Source: Polydactylus sextarius (taxonomy: Eukaryota; Chordata; Actinopteri; Polynemidae). From it: a stretch of DNA of 64,000 bases. Of this stretch, positions 34,375 through 46,300 are shown one piece after another. The first letter of the stretch is position 1. Every line of letters begins with the position of its first letter. Both the position numbers and the translations under genes were made by a program. The notes under the pieces were generated by a model. It saw only the letters and a list, made by a program, of their open reading frames with translations, did no database searches and was not told the DNA's origin. The stretch lies in contig CM028922.1 of the NCBI GenBank assembly GCA_016801845.1, positions 835,001-899,000 on the forward strand, given 5' to 3'.

Positions 34375-34500
34375 CTAAGACACGTGCGGCTGCAGGTTTT
34401 TCCTACAACCAGATCAAGATCAAACAGTTTGATTAATTAAACATCTGAAGACTGAGATCAGATCATTAAATCTGTCAAGTCTGATTGGTTGGAATAAAAA
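34375..34500. mobile_element. Short MITE, copy 2 (inverted relative to 20.2 kb)
   Basis: GTGCGGCTGCAGGTTTTT... AAGACTGAGATCAG ... GTCAAGTCTGATTGGTTG... matches the reverse complement of 20225-20345 throughout. Confidence 0.7.
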
Positions 34501-34738
34501 CTATAAAAGAGAGACTGGACGCCTCTGAACTAGAGAATAAAACCTTTGTGATGAAAGTTCAAGTATAAACGTTTGAAATCTAAAGTATTAATGTTGATAA
34601 TCACCTTGAGACAGTTTGTATCATTGTAAAGGATCCATACGTACTTTTATATTCTGTATATTTTGAATATATTTATTCTTTTTATCGTCTGTTTTTACAG
34701 GAGCAGATAGAGGAGGATGTTAAAGAGCTTATGTTTCA

Positions 34739-35074
34739 CTAAACTCTCAGATTAATCCGGTCATGAATCTGTCTTCTTTCACTGGGAGAATAACGACGCA
34801 AATACAAAGTGAAAATTAACTTCTTTAGCAGGATGTCTGGTTTCTCCCTCAGGACCAGAGAGAAGGTGAGCTGAGAATCTCTGATCCTCTCTCCGTTCAG
34901 AGTCTGTTCACGTCCAGCTGGTACGAAGCCAATGAAAGACCCATAACATGCTCGAGGAACTGAATCCCATCTGGTCTGAGAGGGATTCAGTTCCTGAGGG
35001 CCACGACCAGAGGGAAACATGCTTGGTCTACTTTCTTCCACCTGTTCTACAAGCTGCATCCAAACTGGACACAA
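34739..35074 (-). other. Unexplained open frame, 111 codons
   Basis: A minus-strand frame ends LLKKLIFTLYLRRYSPSERR.. with no recognised domain. The amino-acid make-up looks more protein-like than nearby chance frames, but I see no supporting exons. An internal hairpin (GGAACTGAATCCC / GGGATTCAGTTCC, about 34957-34996) suggests repeat DNA. It may be a relic of a mobile element. Confidence 0.2.
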
Positions 35075-35564
35075 GGCAGAAATAATAGACTGACGGAGAG
35101 AATATTATGTTTGGAAACACCAGTTTGTAATTAAAGAAAGTAGCAAATATCAGCAGGATGACTGAGGAGGATCTTCAGGACAGTCCATCAGTCTGTCTCA
35201 GTCATGTGACAGAGTTAATCTGTCACATTCACCAACAAATGAGCTGAAAGATCCAGTCATGTGTCACAGGTTGAACTTAACGATGTTTCACTGGACAAAA
35301 GATCAACGACCAATTAAAACAATCAGACTCTAGCAGATTTTCTTGTCTGAGAACGATGAAAAAAACGGTTCAGGATCATTTCTATCATTTCTACTTCTTA
35401 TACAGTAAATCTATCTCACCTTTAAAAAAAAACAACAAAAAGTTACATTTTTATTGTATTTTACATTGGACATGTTCGTTGTTGTCATGTCTGTTTATCA
35501 TCTTATTGATATTACACGTTTTTATAGGTATTTTTATTTTTATTGATAAGATTTAGAGAAATAA

Positions 35565-35568
<4 letters not shown>

Positions 35569-35616
<48 letters not shown>
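35569..35616. repeat. (TA)n microsatellite
   Basis: About 24 TA dinucleotides upstream of st8sia5. Confidence 0.95.
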
Positions 35617-35619
<3 letters not shown>

Positions 35620-35779
35620 GGAAATGAACGTGTCTTATAATCTCTGTCTTCTTTTTCCAGGTGGGTGGTGTCTATTATTTGGATGGTGTCTGTTACCTGG
35701 GTGCTGTATTTTACTGTCCAGGTGAAGGAGACCGTGATGACCTTGGGGTTTTTTTGGCTGAGTAAGGAGCATGTGAATG

Positions 35780-36445
35780 AAGCGCGGTCCTGCGCGGCGC
35801 GGCCCTGCGCGGTGCGGCGCGCCCCCGCGGCTGCCAGCCTCAGAAAAAGCGCATCCTCCTTCTTTAACATTTCAGTCACGCAGCTTTGCTCAGATTTGAG
35901 ATGAAGCATAAGGGATGTTTTCTTCTTCTTCTTCTTGTCTGTCGCAGATCGCATCTCTAACCTAATATAAAGAAGGAGAAAGAAAAACAGTGGGTTGGGC
36001 TTCACATCGACCATTTATTGTGTTTATTGTGGAAAAAAAGACATTTGAGCGCGTTTTTTTTTGGATAAACTGGATCGTTCCTCTGCATCGAGGCGATTAG
36101 AGCACGAGATCTAATAGAAATCAGCTTGACTTTGGGATATTTGCTGCCTTTTATATATATAAAGAAATACAAACATATAAACGCGTAGATATAGAAACAG
36201 AGGGAAGTGAACTGGATGCAGAGACGTTAATGGTTCGTAATTGATCATAATTGATCACAGATTGCGATGGTTTCCATCCAGCTCGGATGATGCGATGGCG
36301 TGAGATGTGTCCAAACATCCTGTAGAGAGGTGATGGACAATGTCCCTGCGTCCAGCTGGTAGGAGACACCTGCACTGGTCCTGAATGCAGCGGAGAGAGA
36401 CACCTGCCCGGGTGTCACCGTCAGCCCTGGATGCTGCGCCGAAGA
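35780..36445 (+). promoter_or_regulatory. st8sia5 upstream CpG cluster and 5' UTR
   Basis: A dense CpG stretch (GCGCGGCGCGGCCCTGCGCGG and neighbours, 35781-35835) lies about 0.6 kb before the st8sia5 start. The start site itself cannot be fixed. Confidence 0.4.
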
Positions 36446-37364
36446 ATGGGATACGCCGACCCGTCGTCGGGTAAAGACATCCTCGGCAGTAGATCTCTTT
36501 GTTTCATGTTTATTTGCGCTTTTGGACTCGTCACATTATTGCAACAAATTCTTTACGGGAAAAACTACCTAAAGAGGTAAGTGTTGATTATTTCTGCTCA
36601 AAAAATAAAAAGACAATTAAGAGCTGAGGCCTGTTCGAGCTGAAATGATGATAATCAGAGTTAAATCAAATAAAAGCATGTCTTCATAGCTTGTCTCTGT
36701 GTGAAGCTCATCGCTTTAATTACCGACTGAACGATGAAAGATAAATAATGAATGATTAATGGATAAACTGGGAGTGGAGGGAGGAAGAAAAAAAACAAGC
36801 TTTAATGGCTGAAAAGAACAAAAGCAATTAACCATCCATCTTTTTTTCCTCAGTGACATAGAAACAATTTCCATTGGATTTATTTTGTTGATATTTTTCT
36901 GGAAATGAAGCATCACATTCATACCATACACAGTGATCCAGCTGTGTATGGTAATGTTTCCCCTTTTTTCTTTTTTTTTTTTTTTTAAACCAAAGATCTT
37001 TATTTGATTTCAGCCTTTCTTCTTCTTCTTGACTGGTCGTAGCCTACATCAGATTATCACAATGCAACTGAAAGTTACTGGAGCTGATGATGATGATGAT
37101 GATGACAGATCAATCTTCTTAAGATGATGTGTATTTATTTCTTATCAATCCTTCCACTGCCACCGCAGAGCCAAGTTTTATAACATCTCTGCAACACTAA
37201 CTCTTCTTCAGCCGAATCTACTTTTTATTTTTTATTTATTTTACAAATTAAAATTTAAATTTCACAGCCCCGTTTCTTTTATACTGTGAGAACATTTTCA
37301 GTGTGAGACGAGCAGATGTTGAGAAGTCGGGATGTTTTGATCTTTTGATTCTTTATGAAAACGA

Positions 37365-37400
<36 letters not shown>

Positions 37401-37816
37401 CAATCAACCAACCAATCAATCAATTGATCAGTTAATCAGAAAACTTTTATCCTCACCTCCACATATTTTTCACAAACACACACAGCTCATATATGTTTAC
37501 TGCAAAGCACAAAACATATATGTGCTGCAATCTGAAGCTCCCCACAGCTACCTCCTCCCGCCCCCCCTCCCCTGCCACCCCCTGCTGGGCTGGTCTGGTC
37601 TGGTCTGGTCTAGTCTGGATACTCGACGTGGATTCATGCATCTCAACCTCTGCGGTGAGATGCATGAATCCAGACTCAACACACACACACACACACAGTA
37701 TCACACCTTTCTTTCTTTCTTTTGTCGCCTTGTGCTCTTACTTTTGCTCCTAGCGTTCAGCTGAGGAGAGGGAAGTATGGAGGGGTGTGTGGGGGAGGGA
37801 GGGGAGGGAAGCAAGA

Positions 37817-37863
<47 letters not shown>

Positions 37864-37904
37864 GAACCAGTGGGTTCAGCGGCAGCCATTTTGCTACAGT
37901 CTGT

Positions 37905-37954
<50 letters not shown>

Positions 37955-40260
37955 TAGTACAAATGGGGGAGAAAGAAAGAGAAAGAGATGAGAGACTGAA
38001 GGAATGAATGTGTTTGTGTGTGACGTAGAGAGAGAGAAGGTTGGAAGAGGGAAGACGTCATCTTATGACATCTCTTCAAGCATAAACAATCACAAGTGTG
38101 AGTCGTTGTTCAGATACCGGAGGTTGGACCCCGCCCAGGTTCTTCTGACAGGACCGGGAACATGTTGGCAGGACGTTTATCACGCTGGTGTGTTTCAGGA
38201 CAACACAGGGAAAAAAAAGAGCCATCGCTGCAAATTACATCCAGGCTACAACCGCAGCAGAGGAGGAGACATTTAGGTGCTTCGGCTGTGAAGTAACAGC
38301 AGTTTATATGAATCATAAATCTAACGACAGATGTCCAGAGGTCAAAAGAGGATGTGGTGTAAATAAACCTGACCATCAATCTGGATGTTTAGTTTCACAG
38401 GAGGATCAAGTTGTAAAATGGCAGCGAAGGAGCAAAGAGAGAGAGATGATTAAAAGGTCACAACCACTGACACACTTTTATTATTCTAACTTTCAACTCT
38501 ATTTGACTTTAAAGAGGATGAGGCTAAAAATATCCACAGCAGGAGAGAGAAGAAAGAGAAGGAAGGAAATGTTTCTGGTGTGAAATGATGTAAAATAATC
38601 AATCAAACTCCAAGAAACAGATAAATCTGATCCCTAATTGATCCACCAGACTGTTTCATAATAAATATGAAGATACTGATTCACTTCACAGACGTGATTC
38701 CCTGTTTGAACCAGATCAAAAAGTCACATCTGTTAATTTCCTTTTTCACTGATAAGGTTAGTGAAGTATCTGACAAACTTAAGTCCATTATGTTTCCAGG
38801 AAACACTGGACGCGCTGGACTAAGTGGTGATTTGGGTCCGTGTGTTTCTCCTTCCCCCATAAAAAAACATAAAACACAATCATACAATTCAATCTTACAA
38901 ACCTCCATGTTGCTTTCAAGTCCCATTAACGGCACACGAAGGTCGGATCAAAGCCCATTAGTGCTTCAGAGCAACTTTGTTCCTGTTGTTTGTCTAAACC
39001 AATACTTAGATTAGTGTCTGAGTCGTCCACGTAACCGAGTCAACGGGAGATAAATGGGCTCTTAACATTTTAATTCACGACATTAAACTGATCTGTGAGA
39101 GCGACGTCGTAACATGAGACTGATCGCATCTTTGTCATCGGTCGTGTTATTGAGGGAAATTACAGTTGTGTATAATCTTACGTTTTATTTATCAGTCTAA
39201 ACGCTGCTGCTGCTGCTCTATAGAAAACACATCTGTCCTGTTTCAGATGCGTCTGAGTTTTTAGTGCGTTTTGTTCTGCAGCGTTTGTTGGAGATTGTTG
39301 AAGTGGCTCTCAGAGACGAATCGGACGCGTTTGTAAAAAGGCTCTTTGGGTTCAATCTCCTCGTTGAATTTAGTGCAACACCCACAGGGCACTTAGAGAA
39401 ATGAGTCACACATGAACACTTGCATAATAATTAGTCAGATAACAGGAGAAGTTTGACAAATCACAGACAAATACAAAGACACACAGATGCAGCAACTCAC
39501 ACTGAAGGAAAAATCAGGTGGAAATGTTTTGTTCTTTATCAATAAAAACATAAATGATTGTATATTTATGACATTTTGCTCCATATTTTGCACCATCCTG
39601 CAGCTGGAAACGTGAACACCTGATGTTCTTGGTGATTAAGCCCTGAAAAGACTCTTTCTATATTCTGATAAATAAAACACTAATCAACATCTCTTGGTAA
39701 TTATTCGATTTATTCAGAAAAGTGTAAATGTTATGAACCTTTCGCACCAAATATCCTCCTCTGACCGTCTGATCTGATACGTAGAAGAAGCCAAAACATC
39801 GTGACGTTAACGTCCAGCGTGGGTCAGTCTCCTCCGGTTTTTGGCTCAGGTCCAAAGTTCAGGTCCAAATTGAGACTCGTCCTGAGCCAGAGACGATATC
39901 AAATAACGGTTTTCACACTTAAGACAAGAAGTAAACAGATCGTTATATTTAAGTCTCTGTTATCAGTAATAATTGGCTGAGAAGTTGCTTTAACTTGGCT
40001 TCTTTCTTCCATCTACACTTGGCAAATCTGTTGCCATCTCTTGAAACATTGGCAGCGTTTATTGTTCCAGCTTTTAAATCACCGTGACTTTAATACATCA
40101 CATTACAAGTTCAACACTTCCTGGAGGCCAAAACTGCAAAACGTGAATGTATGAATCACATTCAGCATAATGAACAGAGCATCAATTAACCGTTTAAAAC
40201 TGTGTGATGTCACATTTTGACTGTTGTTTCTGGAGATAAAAGAAAAATGGTCCCTCTTTG

Positions 40261-40307
<47 letters not shown>

Positions 40308-43300
40308 CACATGGGGCTTTGGTTTGTATGTGTTTGACATTTGCACATCAAGGACAAATAAATCCCAAATAAACTGACTCATTTTCTTACTAGTGCGCAA
40401 CAGTTTAGCCGACTCAAAGGGGACGAGACAGGAAATTGGACCGGTCCCGTTAATATCTTGGATGATGGATCTCAGAAGCCGGCCAGAAATGGAAAGAAAA
40501 GGTACCTTTCCAGCGTGACTGACTGCACAACACCTCTGAGAAAAGAGAGTGTGAGAGACAGACAGATAGATTGAACACAAGTTTTTCAAATCCATCACAG
40601 CGCCGACCCAGCCCTGCATGCCTGGACTGGGCCGCTGTTACGCCCTCCAGTCTTCTCCTTCCTTACACTCTTCTACTTTTTTCTCTCTCTCTACTTGTTC
40701 TTCTTTTTAAATGATTAAAAGATAAAATCTGCAGCTTTAGGAAGTTAGGTAGAGTAGGGGTTGGTGGTGGTGGTGGTGGTGTCGCAGGACTAAATCAAAC
40801 ATTTAAATCTAACTTAACGTGTCTGCATGTTGACAGATGTTTCCGTCAGAATTTTCAGCCAGATTCACAGATCTCCATAATAGTCACACCCTGCATAGCC
40901 GATATTAAGAAGAAAAAAAACCGCTATCAAAGGTAGGCCAGTTTGATGGCATCTTTTAGTATTTTCACAGAAACCCAAGAATGCCTCTTTCTTTTCTTTA
41001 TTTAGTCTGAAAGGTATATATATATATACTCTCATATTTTTTCAGTGGTGGTTGCACTCCAGATTTGCTCTTGCATGTTGTCTGATCCCGTCCACCTCGA
41101 TCCCAGATCCCTAAACCTCCTCACCCCCCCTCCTCACCCCCTTCCTCCCCCACCGCCTCCCAGAAGCTGGTTGAACCGCGGTCGTCCTGTTGATGTACTG
41201 GCTTCTCCTCGTTACCTCTGTGTCCCATCCAGCACCATTTTCCAAATGCCTTGTCCTCCTCAACTTGTGTCTCATGTTTTTTCTGCACAGCTCTGTGTTT
41301 ATGCCATGTACATAGTGTGGACACGTCTCACTGCTACTCCCCCCTTCCTCCCCCTCCTATCTCCCCTTCTCACATCTGCATTGTCTCTCTCTGCGACCTG
41401 GATTAACTCCCTTTAACTTCCCCCACTTTACTTTCCTTGTTACAACAAAACAGGAACGTACCAGATTTTACTTTTTTTTTTCTCTTTTTTTTTTTGCTCC
41501 TTGATTTTAATCCAGTATTTGTCTGATCAACGTAGGATGACGTCAGAGATGACATTCATCTCTTTAACTGAATTATTGTCTTGAACACTTGCAAAGGTTT
41601 CATCATCTTAGCTAAAACAAGCATGAATTCTCCTTTTTTTGAAAGACAGACGCTCCTCTCAGTCAAACCTCAGAAATAAACTGCATCATCAGGTGGATGT
41701 AGACAACCAGTTTCATTGTTCCTTATTTGTATGATTTCATCCCAGCATCTTCCTTTTCAATGCATCCCCCTCCCCCATCCTCCCCTCATCGTATTGCTTG
41801 TTGTGTTCTTTTATGATCATTATTTCTTTTTTTAGACTCAACTCATTTGCCTCCACAGCCACAGGTAATACGTCCATCTCTCTTCACAACACTTCATTTT
41901 TAATCTGTCTGACAGAAAAAAAACAACAACATTCATCCAAACACTTGCTGCCATTAAATCCCTTCACCTTCCCTCGAGAAAAAAAGTCAGACATTTAACC
42001 TCAGGGGGTTATTTTTATTGATAATTTGAATAAAAACAAAACAAAATCCCTGTAAAGCAGCTACGATATTATCCACCTGAATGGATCAATGACTTTCTTA
42101 ATAAGGAACATTTAATTATATATAAATCACTGATCAACTACTGAGGGGAGAGACTTGTTATAATCAAACAATCATTTGTTAGGTCAGAAATATTTTATAA
42201 AGATTATAAAGGAGAAATATTAGAATTTAAGTTGTTAGTTGAAGTTGTAGCTGAAACTTTAGATTTTAGATAATTTAGAAATAAAAATAAAATTAAAATA
42301 AAACCAAAATATCCTGAATTGAAACTGACTAAAGTGAAACTATCTCAACAGCGACCACTATGGCTTTAAGAGGTAATTACAACCAGTAAAATTAGTTTAT
42401 TTGTTAGAGGAAGAATTTGTTATTTCTTTACTTTGTAAAGTTATACAGTTTTGCTTTAACATTCAGGACGTAAATATTAAAGTGACGTCCAGAGCAACAT
42501 GAACCAGAGTCTGTTTCACCATGAATACGAGTCAAACTCCCCTCAACAGATATTTTATACGTTGGTTGAAGTAATATCCAGTTTGACCATCTTTTGTTTT
42601 TTTTACAACCAAATAGTTAACAATGAAAGTAAATGGGGCAGTCAGCCAAACGTATCTAAATTGTCATTTTTTAACCACTAATAAAGCTCAAAATATCACT
42701 TCACTTCAGCAGTAGCATGAATAGGGTCCCTACACATAAACTGAAGTACTGATAACTTAGTAAGTGAACCCAGAGTTTATTAAAAACACTGTTTTACAAG
42801 ACTTACCCAACGTCTGGTTTTATAACAACTGGTGATGAAGTTTGTTCCACATCAGCAGATTCATCATTTTTCTTGTTCTTCACGGACACATCGGCCTGTT
42901 GTTCAGGAAAATGATGAATCTGCTGATGTGGAACAACCTTCATTACCATCAACTATTTGGTTGTAAAAAACAAAAGTCGGTCAAACTGGATATTACTTCA
43001 ACCAACGTAACATATCTGTTGAGGGAGTTTGACTCATATTCATGGTGAAACAGACTCTGGTTCATGTTGCTCTGAACCGTCTCTTTAAACATCAAACCTC
43101 AATCAAACTAAGTTAATTTTAAACTAAATTGGAAAAAATTAATGTAGAATATAAAATTAAACAACAACAGCCTTTTGACACTGGTGGTTTCCTTCTTCCC
43201 TTTCAACCTCCATCTGAACCACCTCACTTCATCAAGATACACACTGAAACACACACACACATTAACTAACTGCATGTAAATAGAAGAAATGAGGCATCAG

Positions 43301-46300
43301 TTCACAGATAAATGGCAACTTAATGACACTTTGATGAGACTTTTCCAACCAGTTTAAATAAATCCTCTCAGCTGTCTCTGTCAGATCCACGCTGCCACAT
43401 TAAAGACATCACTTCTCTGCGCTTTGGGTGTTAATGTTGCCATTTCAATGTAATGATTGTTTCATGTGTTAAAAACTGAAGAAAGATAAAACTCGACAAG
43501 TCTTGCTTCTGTGTTATGATTCCCTGTTTGCATGTGCATCTGTGTATGTGTTTATGTATCAAAATATCAAGAAATCAGCCACTGAGTTAAAATACAGTTA
43601 CTTTTGTTTTGTTTTTTGTAGTTATATAAATGTATGTATCTATTGTTCTGCCTGAAACAGAAACACACACCGTCTCATGCTTTAGTCATCTAATCCTCCA
43701 TTAACCAGCTTCTTTTATACTTTAATATACTGCACATAAACACATGTTTAGCTTTAAATCATGCAAGTTCATCATAACCAGTTAAATAAATGAAAATATG
43801 AGAGGTGTTGTTTTTTATTGGTTTAGACTAAGATGTAACAGAATCTGGTGCAAGTGTCTAGTTTCCTCTGACGCTTTAAATCAGCTGCATCACTTCTGTC
43901 ATTTTTCATCCCAAAGTGCTATTTTTACCTTATCTTATCTTATCTTATCTTATCTTAGCTTTAAGAATTTCATAAACTTAAACTGTAGATGTTTAGTAGT
44001 GAGTGATATTAAAATGCACTGTTTATTATTAATGTTACGTTTTATCTCCACAGTTTGTTGTTGATTGTGTTGGTTCTTGTCAGGTATCTGGAAACCTACG
44101 ATGGCTCTTTTCACTACAACTCTACTGCATGCAGGGAGCTCAGACAGGAGATCATGGACGTCAAAGTCCTGACGATGTGAGTGTTTCACTGCCGACACTT
44201 AAGAGTTTGAAGTTTTTATTTGACCTCTCGAGGTGATAAATTGATCCTCGAACACCTGATCAGGTAAGATAGAAAGAAAAGTCACCACCTGATTTATGAA
44301 ACATGACGTAAACATCCTGCGGGTTTGAACTATGAATTAATTAAATGAATCCTGAATATAAACATAAACATATTAACGTGATTGTGTGTAAGTATCTTAA
44401 TCATGTCAGTAATTGTTGGTTTATTTCAGGCTGCAACAAAGTGATTTTAACATCATTTTTGTCAAATAATAAAGTGTTTTATTCAGTTTATATCACAGTG
44501 ATGTTCCAGGTGATGATATTTGTTTTGTAAACATGGTTTATTGAGAATCATTAGACTTAAAGTCTGATTATATACGATGAAATAAGACTTAAAGAGGCAA
44601 CAACTCTTAAAGCTCGTACGCTACATGAACGCTTGCACTTTACAGCTGAAGGTTTACCATCAGCATTTAGATATTTCTGCATCATGCAGCAGATTATCTG
44701 TGTAATCTGAGCAGCATCTTTCCTCTTCGTCGTGTAAATATGAGCATCATCCAGTGACCTTTATCCTGGCGTCCCTGAGCCGGTCAAAGAGTTTATTGTC
44801 GGGATGTTTTGGTGGCGTTTTTATTCGTTTGATGAACGAGCTGCTCTGTGACTCTTGTGTTGCAGAGAATAGAAAGTAATGGTGCCACTCTGCCTCCCAG
44901 AGCAAATCACATCTCCTGATCATCTCAAAATCAAAGTCGGTTCAAGGGCAGCTATTTACAGACCTGCATGATGAGGACACTGTCTTTGTTTTAATGCGTC
45001 TAGAACCAGGGGCGAACGCCGGAGCCGTCACCGTATTTATCTGTCCCCATCACCCCTACATTTGTCTTTTTGAGTCGTTTTTATGGTGTTTCTTTATTTA
45101 CTACCCTTGTAGAAACATGGTTAATTGGAAAAAAACAGGGCCATGGGTATCCTTCCTCATTCTACAAGTCTCTCTGCCTGTCTGCCAGGGTGAAAACCTC
45201 AGACCTGTTTGAGAGATGGAGAAACCTGCAGGTGTGTAGGTGGGAGCAGAGCAAAGAGGAGACCAGCAACTTCAAGTAAGCATGAGTCATTCTCTCAGTT
45301 TGTTCTGTGTGAATAGAGCATCTAAGATATAATTAATGTCTCCGTCCAGATAAAAACCAGAGGTTAAAAACCCGACGCTTCTGGGTTCAGTCGTTTCTTT
45401 GCATGTGTCCTCGTCTCTGTTTGTGCTTTTTCTCTGTTTTTTCTGGATTTCAGGTGAACTGACCTGTCACTAAGCCCCGCCCTCAAACACCAGCAGCCAA
45501 TCACACATTTTACAGCAACATAATGCTGCGTGTTAAATTTATACATTTATAAGTTTGAATAGATTGACAGAAAATATCTTGAGAAGTTTATTTTATCTCT
45601 CTACCTAAATCACACATAAACAAAGGAAAGTGTCTTGAAAAAGATAAACAAAATGTCTACTTTAGTTCTAAGGAAAGACATGATGTTTGTGAAGTTTGCT
45701 TCAACGTAACAAATAAAGAAAAGCTCGTACTTTATGTCAACTTGGTAATGTTAACTTAAAGTGATGTTTCAGATCAGCAGATTCATCAATTACATTGTTT
45801 TTCATGGACATACCGGCCTGTTGTTCAGTAAAAATGATGAATCTGCTGATGTGGAACAAACTTCATCACCAGTTGTTATAAAACCAGACGTTGGGTAAGT
45901 CTTGTAAAACAGTGTTTTTAATAAACTCTGGGTTCACTTACTAAGTTATCAGTACTTCAGTTTATGTGTAGGGACCCTATTCATGCTACTGCTGAAGTGA
46001 AGTGATATTTTGAGCTTTATTAGTGGTTAAAAAATGACAATTTAGATACGTTTGGCTGACTGCCCCATTTACTTTCATTGTTAACTATTTGGTTGTGAAA
46101 ACAAAAGACGGTCAAACTGGATATTACTTCAACCAACGTAACATATCTGTTGAGGGAGTTTGACTCATATTCATGGTGAAACAGACTCTGGTTCATGTTG
46201 CTCTGGATCAAGTTAGCTCAATCCAGCTAACGTCACCGCTAACTCTAGCTTCGTAACTTTGGCTCATTATCTCTTCTATTAAACATAATCTTAGGATTTT

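Noticed and set aside
36431..36445. Upstream ATG as the st8sia5 start
   Set aside because: Weak context and five residues not shared with the family; the next ATG fits both Kozak context and the known N terminus.
37453..38007. Frames of alternating Thr-His or Cys-Val
   Set aside because: Translations of the (CA)n microsatellites.
42499..46211. Two related short frames starting MNQSLFHHEYESN
   Set aside because: They lie in the terminal repeats of foldback family F, which is non-coding and present in several copies.
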